This document shows, piece after piece, positions 1 to 6,675 of a DNA stretch of 8,158 nt. Location of the stretch: NCBI GenBank assembly GCA_016763495.1, contig JAESTR010000096.1, positions 1-8,158 of the forward strand, in the 5' to 3' direction. This DNA is from Kordiimonadaceae bacterium. Lineage in GTDB: Bacteria; Pseudomonadota; Alphaproteobacteria; Sphingomonadales; Kordiimonadaceae. The position numbers and the translations under genes were made by a program. Under the pieces are notes generated by a model. That model was not told the DNA's origin. It saw only the letters and a list, made by a program, of their open reading frames with translations, and did no database searches. How positions within the stretch are numbered: position 1 is the first letter of the stretch; every line of letters starts with the position of its first letter.

Positions 1-491
1 GCTTTAGTTACTGAATAGCCGCCCCAAAAAGGCTTGCCTTTACCCGCCGCACCAGAGGTTACAAACACAGCCCTACCAGCATCAGATTGGCGTAATAGGG
101 GGTCAAGTGAGCGAATAAGCCGCCAGTTGGATGTTACGTTAATGTCTAGCAGTTCAGCCCAGTCTTTAGGTGCGATATGGCCTAATGGCGTGATGGGGCC
201 AAGGATAGCAGCGTTTGCCACCAGTATGTCCAGCTTACCCCAGCGTTCGTGTATAGCAGCACCGAGCCTATCAACCGCGTCACCGTCCCGCAAATCAGCC
301 ATCACGATAGTGCATTGGCGGCCAAGTTTTTGGATATAGTCATCAAGGTCTTCTAGCGCGCCCTGCGAACGGTTGCGGGCAACAGCAATAATATCTGCAC
401 CTTGTTCCGCTAGCTCAAGGGCTACAGCACGGCCAATACCGCGAGAAGCACCAGTAACAACGGCGAGACGCCCTTCAAGTGGTTTAGTCAT
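1..491 (-). CDS. Short-chain dehydrogenase/reductase (SDR), 3' end cut off by the window edge
   Basis: A classical NAD(P)-dependent oxidoreductase with a Rossmann fold. I translated it directly: it opens MTKPLEGRLAVVTGASRGIG and runs 163 complete codons to the window edge without a stop. Visible motifs are the cofactor-binding TGxxxGxG (residues 13-20), D67 at the adenine pocket, NAA (93-95) in place of the usual NAG, N118, catalytic S146 and the YxxxK pair Y159/K163. About 80-100 residues (substrate loop and C-terminal helices) should lie beyond position 1. The ATG at 491 has an AGGA ribosome binding site with 6-base spacing. It begins 39 bases after the purF stop with no terminator between, so it is probably co-transcribed with purF. 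The region around the Tyr/Lys motif resembles the YciK-like group as I remember it. The substrate cannot be read from the sequence. The family call is certain; any specific enzyme name would be guesswork. Confidence 0.93.
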   Translation of the reverse strand, partial: MTKPLEGRLAVVTGASRGIGRAVALELAEQGADIIAVARNRSQGALEDLDDYIQKLGRQCTIVMADLRDGDAVDRLGAAIHERWGKLDILVANAAILGPITPLGHIAPKDWAELLDINVTSNWRLIRSLDPLLRQSDAGRAVFVTSGAAGKGKPFWGGYSVTK

Positions 492-530
492 GGGATTTCC
501 TGATGTTTGTCTGCTTCGTCATATAAATTC

Positions 531-2018
531 TTAAGTACCCGGCGACGCAATCATTTCCAATTGATTATCGTCTTTTTTTTGTTCAGCTTGGTCTGTAAGC
601 GATGTTGGGTAATCGCCAGTAAAACAAGCATCACAGAAAGCGGGGCATTTACTATCACGGCCGTTTGGCTGATTAGTGGCTTTATACAGGCCATCGATAG
701 AAATGAATGTCAGGCTGTCAGCATTGATATGCTTACGCATGGCTTCAATATCCATACGGGCTGCAAGTAGCTTTTTACGCTCGGGTGTATCAACACCGTA
801 AAAACAACTGTGCGCCGTTGGCGGAGACGCAATGCGCATATGCACTTCGAGCGCACCTGCATCGCGCATCAAGTTCACAATCTTCATCGATGTTGTACCG
901 CGAACGATACTGTCATCAACAAGCACAATGCGTTTGCCTTTGATGGTCTGCCTGTTGGCATTTAGTTTTAACTTCACACCCAAGTGTCGGATTTGGTCAC
1001 TTGGTTCAATGAAAGTACGACCGACATAATGATTACGGATAATGCCAAGCTCAAAAGGGATATTAGCTTGCTGCGCGTAGCCAATAGCAGAAGGCGTGCC
1101 TGAATCTGGAACGGGGATTACCATATCCACGTCAACAGGAGCTTCAATCGCTAGTTCAGCACCAATGCGCTTGCGCACACTATACACATTCATTTCATTT
1201 ACAAAGCTGTCTGGCCGGGCAAAATACACATGTTCAAAAATACAAGGGCGGGGCTTTTCATCGGGGAACGGCTTTGTTGTCTCAATTTTGCCTTCAGTGA
1301 TGATAACCAGTTCGCCGGGGGCGATTTCGCGTAGATACTCAGCACCGAGAATGTCCAGTGCACAACTCTCTGAACAAAGGATATAATTGCCGTCTAGCTT
1401 ACCGAGGATGAGCGGGCGGATACCAAGCGGATCCCGAAACCCTATCAAGCCCTCTTTGGTGAGTGCCACAAGCGCAAACGCGCCTTCAAGCTGGCTAATA
1501 GCATCAACAAAGCGGTCCATTAGTTTGCGATATTTGCTCATCGCGAGCAGGTGTACGATTGTTTCAGTATCTGATTCTGATTGGAAGATAGAGCCGCGTT
1601 GTACAAGCGACTTTCTGATATGTTGCGCGTTGGAAATATTGCCGTTGTGCGCAACAGCGAATCCTCCAAAAGCCAGTTCGGCAAAAATTGGTTGGCAGTT
1701 ACGTAGTCCGCCGCCGCCAGCTGTGGAATAACGAACATGCCCAATGGCTGCATTGCCGGGCAAACTATCAATTACATCTTGCTGGGTGAAGTTATCAGCA
1801 ACATGGCCAATGGCGTGTTTTATATGAAATACATCACCATCAATGGCGGTGATACCGGCAGCTTCTTGTCCGCGGTGCTGTAAGGCGTGTAGGCCTAATG
1901 TGCAATGGGCAGTGGCATCTGGTGTGCCATAAATGCCAAAAACACCGCACTCTTCGCGTAATTTATCATCATCAGAAGGGTCGAACGGGTTGGTAGAAAG
2001 CGGGAACTGGTTGGCCAT
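531..2018 (-). CDS. purF: Amidophosphoribosyltransferase (glutamine PRPP amidotransferase)
   Basis: Cytosolic enzyme of the first committed step of purine synthesis: PRPP plus glutamine gives phosphoribosylamine. The chosen start gives 495 residues, within the family range. An N-terminal glutaminase domain (class II, Ntn type) has its nucleophile at C24 in EECGVFGIYG, so a 23-residue propeptide should be removed to expose it. R96 and H124-N125-G126 are further conserved glutaminase residues. The phosphoribosyltransferase domain carries the PRPP loop VLVDDSIVRGTT at about 365-376. Four cysteines, C259, C405, C462 and C465, match the [4Fe-4S] ligands of the Bacillus subtilis enzyme; in mature numbering they are 236, 382, 439 and 442. 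This is therefore the iron-sulphur type, unlike the cluster-free E. coli enzyme. Start: the ATG at 2018 has AGGA 8 bases upstream. A longer in-frame version beginning with TTG at 2072 adds 18 unconserved residues and is not preferred. It follows cvpA by 97 bases. Confidence 0.97.
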   Translation of the reverse strand: MANQFPLSTNPFDPSDDDKLREECGVFGIYGTPDATAHCTLGLHALQHRGQEAAGITAIDGDVFHIKHAIGHVADNFTQQDVIDSLPGNAAIGHVRYSTAGGGGLRNCQPIFAELAFGGFAVAHNGNISNAQHIRKSLVQRGSIFQSESDTETIVHLLAMSKYRKLMDRFVDAISQLEGAFALVALTKEGLIGFRDPLGIRPLILGKLDGNYILCSESCALDILGAEYLREIAPGELVIITEGKIETTKPFPDEKPRPCIFEHVYFARPDSFVNEMNVYSVRKRIGAELAIEAPVDVDMVIPVPDSGTPSAIGYAQQANIPFELGIIRNHYVGRTFIEPSDQIRHLGVKLKLNANRQTIKGKRIVLVDDSIVRGTTSMKIVNLMRDAGALEVHMRIASPPTAHSCFYGVDTPERKKLLAARMDIEAMRKHINADSLTFISIDGLYKATNQPNGRDSKCPAFCDACFTGDYPTSLTDQAEQKKDDNQLEMIASPGT

Positions 2019-2026
2019 GCGGAAAG

Positions 2027-2030
2027 TCCT
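2027..2030 (-). promoter_or_regulatory. Ribosome binding site deciding the purF start
   Basis: AGGA on the minus strand, 8 bases before the ATG at 2018. It supports the 495-residue PurF over the 513-residue version that would begin at a TTG at 2072. Confidence 0.7.
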
Positions 2031-2041
2031 GCAGTTACAAT

Positions 2042-2059
2042 GAACACCTGTTGGTGCTC
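2042..2059 (-). promoter_or_regulatory. Small hairpin in the purF leader
   Basis: In minus-strand RNA, GAGCACC and GGUGUUC can pair over 7 positions (one G-U) around a 4-base AACA loop. It lies in the 97-base cvpA-purF gap, 11 bases before the purF ribosome binding site. No U-run follows, so it is not an intrinsic terminator. It could be an RNA processing or stability element, or chance. I see no purine riboswitch and no PurR-like box. Confidence 0.3.
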
Positions 2060-2115
2060 CGTATATCCTCAACTGATCGGTATGAACAGGGCCATTTTAC
2101 ATTATTATGAGTTTA

Positions 2116-2790
2116 TTAGTTTTTGCCGTGTTTTCTCTTGGCTTCTTCAGCAACCTGGTCCACCAAGCGGTCAAGCTTATCTCTGTTTTGTTCCATATAT
2201 TTAGCGGCTTGTTCTTCAAGCTTTTCTTCAATGAATTGACTTGGTACAGCGTCTGCTGCCTTTTGCATGAAGTCAGTGCCAAACTCGGTTGGGTCACGCC
2301 CCAATGCTTCAGACGCATAGCCTTCCAGCATTTCAGCACCCCATGCTACTAGTGGTTTTAGGCGTGCTTCATCCATCCACTGCGGCTGTTCTTTGCCGGG
2401 GAATAATTTTACGAAACCAAAATACAACAAGGAAACAATGACCATGCCGCGCATTAAGCCGAATAGCGCGCCTAGTGAACGGTCAAGGAAACCAATTGGG
2501 CCATTTTTGATAGCACCACCAATGAGGTTGGCCACTTGTTTCAATATAAAGAGCGTGACGAAGAATACTAAGATCAATGTGATGAAATCAGCCAGCTCAT
2601 TGGGGGATACCAAATCCCTGCCGTAAGGCTGAATGGCGGTGAAGCCAAAGGTAACGGCGAGAAAAGCGCCTATCCATGCGCCAAAACTAAGGGCCACTGT
2701 GGCAAAACCTTTGCCGAACGCAAAAAGCGTGGACAAAACAACAATAACAAGAACGCTAATATCAAACGCCGTAAAACTGGAAACATCCAT
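2116..2790 (-). CDS. cvpA: CvpA family inner-membrane protein
   Basis: A small integral membrane protein of the CvpA family (named for colicin V production in E. coli), whose molecular role is not settled. From the ATG at 2790 it has 224 residues. Four hydrophobic segments are visible at roughly 10-27, 30-50, 63-88 and 100-122. The last is preceded by the family's conserved GxLDRxLGxxFGxxRG element (GFLDRSLGALFGLMRG). The tail from about 125 is soluble, charged and helical, and probably cytoplasmic, ending in a lysine/arginine-rich stretch. The start is chosen because MDVSSFTAFDI fits the family N-terminus and a GGGAG motif lies about 11 bases upstream; an in-frame TTG at 2808 would add six residues. 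It sits 31 bases after radA and ends in tandem stops (TAATAA). Proximity to purF is common in proteobacteria, and in E. coli loss of cvpA expression was first noticed in that purF operon. Confidence 0.93.
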   Translation of the reverse strand: MDVSSFTAFDISVLVIVVLSTLFAFGKGFATVALSFGAWIGAFLAVTFGFTAIQPYGRDLVSPNELADFITLILVFFVTLFILKQVANLIGGAIKNGPIGFLDRSLGALFGLMRGMVIVSLLYFGFVKLFPGKEQPQWMDEARLKPLVAWGAEMLEGYASEALGRDPTEFGTDFMQKAADAVPSQFIEEKLEEQAAKYMEQNRDKLDRLVDQVAEEAKRKHGKN

Positions 2791-2801
2791 GAAAACTAAC
2801 T

Positions 2802-2806
2802 CTCCC
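2802..2806 (-). promoter_or_regulatory. Ribosome binding site deciding the cvpA start
   Basis: GGGAG on the minus strand, 11 bases before the ATG at 2790. The spacing is slightly long. The rival TTG at 2806-2808 overlaps this motif and has no well-spaced site of its own, so the ATG is preferred. Confidence 0.5.
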
Positions 2807-2821
2807 AAGTCTTCTGTAAAG

Positions 2822-4204
2822 TTAGTCTATCCCATCTGGGAAAAAGTGTTCAACTAAATCGGTAACGCGCTCAAGGTGTTGTTGTTGAATAGCTTTTGGG
2901 CCCGATTTGCCTTTACCATTTTTATTTTTGGGCATCATAGCGCGGCTGAATCCCAGTTTTTCTGATTCTTTCAATCGCGCGTCAGACTGTGAAACACTGC
3001 GAATATCACCAGACAGGCTCAGTTCACCAAACACCACGGTTTCTTCAGGTAGAGGAATTTGGGATAGGCTGGAGATAAGCGCAGCAGCAACTGCGATGTC
3101 AGCGGCAGGTTCGCTTACTTTCAAGCCACCAGCGACATTAAGGTATATATCGCAGCCAGCAAGGCCAAGCCCGGCACGTGCATCAAGTACCGCAAGCACC
3201 ATAGCCAAACGGCCACTGTCCCAGCCGACAACCGCACGGCGCGGATTAGCCGCACTGGAACGCGCGACAAGCGCTTGGATTTCAACAAGCACAGGGCGTG
3301 AGCCTTCGATGCCGGCAAATACGGCTGAGCCGGGCTCTCTGGCGTTATGGTCGGCAAGAAAGAGGGCAGACGGGTTGGTGACTTGCTCTAAGCCACTGCT
3401 TGTCATTTCAAATACACCGATTTCGTCTGTGCCACCAAAACGGTTTTTAACGGCGCGTAAAATTCGGAATTGGTGGCCACGGTCACCTTCGAAATAGAGA
3501 ACAGTGTCAACCATATGCTCAAGTACACGGGGGCCTGCGATTTGGCCGTCTTTTGTTACATGACCCACCAGCATAACAATGGTGCCGCGTCGTTTAGCGT
3601 AATTGATCAGCTCGTGAGTACAGACGCGCACTTGGCTTACGGTGCCGGGTGCTGATTCTACATGGTCAGCGAATAATGTTTGGATAGAATCGATCACTAT
3701 GGCTTTTGGCGGTTTGTCTTCATCAAGTGTCGTTAGAATGTTTCTTAGGCTGGTCTCGCACCCGAGTCTCAGAGGCGCGCCTTTTAAGCCGAGCCGGTTC
3801 GCACGCATTTGCACTTGTGCTGTCGCTTCCTCACCAGAGAAATAGATGCAGTCTTCGCCTTTAAGGGCCAAAGCGCCCATCGCTTGCAGCATGAGTGTAG
3901 ATTTACCAATGCCAGGATCACCGCCAATGAGGATAGCACTGCCAGCCACTAGGCCACCGCCAAGTGCGCGGTCTAATTCATCAATACCTGTCAGCAGGCG
4001 AGGGACTTCTTCGATTGGTTCATCGAGAGATACTAGTGATACGGAACGGCCTTTTTTACCGCTTAGACCCTTAGGCGCTCCGGAAACTGCGGCTTTTTGT
4101 TCCTGAATGGTATTCCACTCATTGCAGTCTTCGCATTTGCCTTGCCACCGCCGGTAAGAGGCACCGCAGCCACCGCATATGTATGATGTGAGAGCTTTGG
4201 CCAT
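2822..4204 (-). CDS. radA: DNA repair protein RadA
   Basis: A DnaB-like, RecA-related ATPase that drives branch migration and processes recombination intermediates alongside RecA. It has 460 residues, the same length as E. coli RadA. Domains in order: an N-terminal C4 zinc finger (C10, C13, C24, C27); a RecA-type ATPase core with Walker A GGDPGIGKST (94-103), Walker B ending in AIVIDS (168-173) and the RadA-specific KNRFG motif (253-257); and a C-terminal Lon-protease-like domain (from about 315, including DIYLNVAGGLKVSEPAADIA), which in RadA is a structural DNA-binding platform without protease activity. A lysine/glycine-rich insert lies at about 426-437. All key residues are present. Its ATG shares one base with the mlaF stop (TGATG), and the sequence just upstream has no purine-rich ribosome binding site, so translation probably depends on coupling to mlaF. 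cvpA follows after 31 bases. Confidence 0.98.
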   Translation of the reverse strand: MAKALTSYICGGCGASYRRWQGKCEDCNEWNTIQEQKAAVSGAPKGLSGKKGRSVSLVSLDEPIEEVPRLLTGIDELDRALGGGLVAGSAILIGGDPGIGKSTLMLQAMGALALKGEDCIYFSGEEATAQVQMRANRLGLKGAPLRLGCETSLRNILTTLDEDKPPKAIVIDSIQTLFADHVESAPGTVSQVRVCTHELINYAKRRGTIVMLVGHVTKDGQIAGPRVLEHMVDTVLYFEGDRGHQFRILRAVKNRFGGTDEIGVFEMTSSGLEQVTNPSALFLADHNAREPGSAVFAGIEGSRPVLVEIQALVARSSAANPRRAVVGWDSGRLAMVLAVLDARAGLGLAGCDIYLNVAGGLKVSEPAADIAVAAALISSLSQIPLPEETVVFGELSLSGDIRSVSQSDARLKESEKLGFSRAMMPKNKNGKGKSGPKAIQQQHLERVTDLVEHFFPDGID

Positions 4205-4980
4205 CAGGTTTTTAAGAGGTTCATTTCAATGGGGCCAACGGCACTTCCATTGATGAATTGCTCTACATAGGCATTGCCAGACTGGTCAATATCGCCTTTT
4301 GGGCCGTCCCAAATAATTTTACCTTCATACAGCATAGCGATTTGATCCGCGATTTTGCGGGCGCTGGCCATATCGTGGGTGATTGTGAGAGTTGTAGCGC
4401 CTAAGTCTTGCACACATTCAACAATCAAATCATTAATCACATCTGCCATGATCGGGTCGAGGCCTGTTGTTGGCTCATCAAAAAAGATAATTTCTGGTTC
4501 TGTGGCAATAGCACGGGCAAGGGCTACGCGCTTTTGCATGCCACCTGATAGTTCAGACGGAGATAGTTCTGCCACATCAGGCGAAAGGCCCACTCGGCGC
4601 AATTTTTCAATTGCAATTTCCTTAGCATGAGCCTTTTTGTGGCCCTTACCTTGGATAAGACCAAAGGCTACATTTTCCCATACCGGGATACTGTCAAACA
4701 GAGCACCCCCTTGAAAAAGCATACCAAAACTGCGCAGCATTTTTTTCCGGTTACGGCTTGATTGGTTGATGGTTTCTTGGCCATTCACCCGAATAGAGCC
4801 GCTGTCAGGGGTCATTAAACCAAGAACACACTTAAGTGTCACTGATTTACCTGAGCCTGAACCGCCAATGATAACCAGCGACTGGCCTTTTTTTACTGAC
4901 AGGTTGACGCCGTGCAAAATCTGCTTGGGTGAAAAACCTTTTTTCACATTCTTGAGTTCAATCATGGGGGTGCTGGTCAT
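4204..4980 (-). CDS. mlaF: ABC transporter ATP-binding protein, MlaF/Ttg2A type
   Basis: The ATPase of an MlaFE-type importer-fold ABC system that moves phospholipid between inner and outer membranes to keep outer-membrane asymmetry. It has 258 residues. Motifs: Walker A GGSGSGKS (39-46), Q-loop Q90 in LFQGGALFDS, signature LSGGM (144-148), Walker B IIFFDE (164-169) with catalytic E169, D-loop following at GLDP, and H-switch H202. The LFQGGALFDSxPVWENVAF stretch and the signature LSGGMxKRVALARA are typical of the Mla/MCE ATPase branch rather than of general importers. The ATG at 4980 overlaps the mlaE stop (ATGA) and has a strong GGAGG site 6 bases upstream, inside mlaE. It should dimerise and dock on MlaE at the cytoplasmic face. 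The organism's MlaD partner is not in this window, so assignment to Mla rather than another MCE system (for example Mce/Tgd-like) rests on family resemblance. Confidence 0.93.
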   Translation of the reverse strand: MTSTPMIELKNVKKGFSPKQILHGVNLSVKKGQSLVIIGGSGSGKSVTLKCVLGLMTPDSGSIRVNGQETINQSSRNRKKMLRSFGMLFQGGALFDSIPVWENVAFGLIQGKGHKKAHAKEIAIEKLRRVGLSPDVAELSPSELSGGMQKRVALARAIATEPEIIFFDEPTTGLDPIMADVINDLIVECVQDLGATTLTITHDMASARKIADQIAMLYEGKIIWDGPKGDIDQSGNAYVEQFINGSAVGPIEMNLLKT

Positions 4981-5759
4981 GACGCGCCTCCAAATACTAT
5001 GACGGTAATAACCAAATTAGCGATCAAAATAGCAAGGAAGGCTGAGACAACTGCATTTGTTGTTGCTTTACCCACGCCTTGCGCGCCACCGCTGCTGTTG
5101 TAACCGTGGTAGCTGCCCATTAAGGCGATGAAGAAACCAAACACCGCGGCTTTCACCATCGAAGAATAAATGTCGACAGCCTCTAAAAAGTCCATTGTCA
5201 CTTGCAAATAATTTGAGCCATTAAGGCCGAGCCTACCTGTGCCGATAACATAGCCACCAAGGACACCAAGGGTATTAGCAACTAAAATAAGAAGTGGCAG
5301 AGTGATGACTGCTGCTATCAAGCGAGGTGTGATCAAATATTTGAACGGGTCGGTCGATAGGGTGACGAGCGCATCGATTTGCTCTGTCACACGCATTGTG
5401 CCTAACTCAGCGGCCATAGCGCTAGAAACACGGCCTGCAACCATTAGGCCACCCAAAACAGGCCCAAGTTCCCGCACAATGGCGATAACAACCACACCGG
5501 GTACGACTGATTCTGCATTGAAGCGTGTGCCACCAATGAAAATTTGTTGCGCGAGTGCTGCGCCGGTGAACAGGGCGGTAAGGCCTACAACAGGCAAGCT
5601 ATTATAGCCGATGAACCACATTTGGCGCCCAATAAGGCTCCAATAAAGCGGCGGTCGTGCCATATGGCTCACTGCCGTCGCTGCAAAGACTGATAGTCGG
5701 CCTAGTTCAGACAGGGCAGCTAATATAACGCCGCCAATAATCGATAAAGGATTTTTCAC
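4977..5759 (-). CDS. mlaE: ABC transporter permease, MlaE/YrbE type
   Basis: The membrane subunit of an MlaFE-type lipid transporter. It has 260 residues and is strongly hydrophobic. An N-terminal amphipathic region (about 1-45, with SHMARPPLYWSLIGRQMWFIGYNSLPVV) is the interfacial helix typical of the family. Hydrophobic segments lie at roughly 50-73, 86-108, 145-172, 193-210 and 235-258. The family motif VRELGPVLxGLMVAGRVSSAMAAELGTMRVTEQIDAL covers 95-131, with EQIDAL at 126-131 forming the coupling contact with the ATPase. The start is the GTG at 5759. The codon directly before it is an in-frame TAA, so the frame cannot extend further. The nearest ribosome-binding-like motif (AGGA) is about 16 bases away, which is poor, so initiation may be weak. 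An internal ATG at residue 33 would remove the conserved interfacial helix and is unlikely. It heads the mlaE-mlaF-radA-cvpA-purF series. Confidence 0.92.
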   Translation of the reverse strand: MKNPLSIIGGVILAALSELGRLSVFAATAVSHMARPPLYWSLIGRQMWFIGYNSLPVVGLTALFTGAALAQQIFIGGTRFNAESVVPGVVVIAIVRELGPVLGGLMVAGRVSSAMAAELGTMRVTEQIDALVTLSTDPFKYLITPRLIAAVITLPLLILVANTLGVLGGYVIGTGRLGLNGSNYLQVTMDFLEAVDIYSSMVKAAVFGFFIALMGSYHGYNSSGGAQGVGKATTNAVVSAFLAILIANLVITVIVFGGAS

Positions 5760-5771
5760 TTAATGCCCGTT

Positions 5772-5833
5772 TGTTTCCTATATGTTCCCAAGTGTTAAAC
5801 ACACTTATGTAAGCCTTTTGTCAATAGGAAACA
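5772..5833. repeat. Inverted repeats in the mlaE upstream gap
   Basis: TGTTTCCTAT (5772-5781) and its exact complement ATAGGAAACA (5824-5833) enclose a second short inverted repeat, AAGTGT (5790-5795) and ACACTT (5801-5806). The inner one is a 6-bp stem with a 5-base loop. No T-run follows on either strand, so neither looks like a terminator. The outer right arm abuts the candidate -35, and the inner repeat covers the -10 region, so they could be operator half-sites. This could also be chance in AT-rich spacer. Confidence 0.4.
5796..5824 (-). promoter_or_regulatory. Candidate promoter for the mlaE-mlaF-radA-cvpA-purF unit
   Basis: On the minus strand the -35 is a perfect TTGACA (5824-5819), followed after 17 bases by TGTTTA (or after 18 by GTTTAA), a weak -10. 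It lies in the 93-base gap between the crotonase-like gene and mlaE, the only gap ahead of the six-gene run. The -35 match is direct; the -10 and the promoter call are inference. Confidence 0.35.
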
Positions 5834-5852
5834 TGGCAATTTCACGGCCAAA

Positions 5853-6641
5853 TTACCTGCCGGTGAATTTAGCCGGGCGTTTTTCTATGAATGCTGTGAC
5901 ACCTTCAACACAGTCCGCACTTTGTGATGCTTTGCGCTGGGACATTGCTTCAGCCTGCAATTGTTCACCAAAACTATTGCGGGTGGTAGCGCGCATTAAG
6001 CTGCGGATACCTGATAAGGCAACAGTTGGACCATCAGCTAATCCTTGAGCAAGAGCTGTCGCTGTTTCTAGTAAATCATCATCTGCCACCACTTTGTGGA
6101 TCATGCCCCATTCGAGCGCTGTTTTGGCAGGCACTTTATCACCCAGCATCATCATTGCTTTTGCACGTGCGTCGCCAATAAGACGCGGCAGTATGAATGT
6201 ACTGCCTGCATCGGGCACCAAGCCAATTTTAACAAAAGCTTGCAGGAAGTAAGCTGATTCGGATGCAATCACAATGTCAGCTGAGATGGCAATACTCATG
6301 CCGGCGCCAGCTGCAGCACCATTGACGGCTGATACTATGGGGATTTTAAGTTCAGCGATTTCGTGAAGAAACGGATGATATGTTTCAATGAGGCTCGCAC
6401 CAGCATCAGTACGACCTGCGGAAAGGCCTTCGCTTAGGTCCGCGCCAGCACAAAATACTTTACCCGCTCCCGCAATCAATAGGGCGCGGGCACCACTGTC
6501 ATCACTGCCGATTTGGCGAATGGCTGTCTCCAGTTCGCTTTTCAATTGGCCATTTAGGGAATTCAGCTTTTCCGGGCGGTCTAGGGTAATTGTTGCTAGC
6601 CCACTAGCTATTGTAAGGCTTAGTGTTTCATACTCAGACAT
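5853..6641 (-). CDS. Crotonase-superfamily acyl-CoA isomerase/hydratase, PaaG-like
   Basis: Acts on an acyl-CoA thioester in the cytosol. It has 262 residues, the usual single-domain crotonase length. The oxyanion hole is formed by CAGADL (64-69) and NGAAAGAG (107-114). Compared with rat enoyl-CoA hydratase, the two catalytic glutamates are replaced: the E144 position is S116 and the E164 position is F136. Instead there is D144 in GLVPDAGST, the acidic residue used by PaaG and dienoyl-CoA isomerases. The blocks AFVKIGLVPD, EWGMI and the C-terminal AFIEKRPAKFTGR closely follow E. coli PaaG, a ring 1,2-epoxyphenylacetyl-CoA isomerase. No other phenylacetate genes are visible, so its substrate may instead be an unsaturated fatty acyl-CoA. 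The ATG at 6641 has GAGG 9 bases upstream, embedded in a palindrome. It is flanked by the helicase (66 bases upstream) and mlaE (93 bases downstream). The family is certain, the reaction type probable, the substrate unknown. Confidence 0.9.
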   Translation of the reverse strand: MSEYETLSLTIASGLATITLDRPEKLNSLNGQLKSELETAIRQIGSDDSGARALLIAGAGKVFCAGADLSEGLSAGRTDAGASLIETYHPFLHEIAELKIPIVSAVNGAAAGAGMSIAISADIVIASESAYFLQAFVKIGLVPDAGSTFILPRLIGDARAKAMMMLGDKVPAKTALEWGMIHKVVADDDLLETATALAQGLADGPTVALSGIRSLMRATTRNSFGEQLQAEAMSQRKASQSADCVEGVTAFIEKRPAKFTGR

Positions 6642-6648
6642 GTTTTGG

Positions 6649-6674
6649 CACCTCAGATTAGTTGATCTGAGGTG
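6649..6674. promoter_or_regulatory. Perfect palindrome over the ribosome binding site of the crotonase-like gene
   Basis: Arms CACCTCAGAT (6649-6658) and ATCTGAGGTG (6665-6674) are exact complements around a 6-base spacer. On the minus strand the arm nearer the gene contains the GAGG ribosome binding site (6654-6651), so in RNA the stem would hide it. As DNA, the size and symmetry suit a dimeric repressor such as a TetR or GntR protein, though I recognise no known consensus. No U-run follows on either strand, so a terminator is unlikely. Confidence 0.6.
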
Positions 6675-6675
6675 T

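Noticed and set aside
34..339. Plus-strand open frames here and at many other places, such as 2907-3497 and 6832-7284
   Set aside because: All lie opposite well-supported minus-strand genes and show no recognisable domain; they are shadows of those genes.
2019..2072. Extension of purF to a TTG at 2072, adding 18 residues
   Set aside because: The extra residues do not resemble the family N-terminus, TTG is a poor start, and the ATG at 2018 has a well-spaced AGGA.
2791..2808. Extension of cvpA to a TTG at 2808
   Set aside because: The TTG overlaps the GGGAG motif that serves the ATG at 2790 and has no well-spaced ribosome binding site.
5790..5806. Terminator after the crotonase-like gene
   Set aside because: Only a 6-bp AT-containing stem with no following T-run on the transcribed strand.
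6649..6674. Intrinsic terminator for the helicase gene
   Set aside because: The palindrome stem is good, but neither strand has a T-run after it, and the crotonase ribosome binding site is inside the stem.
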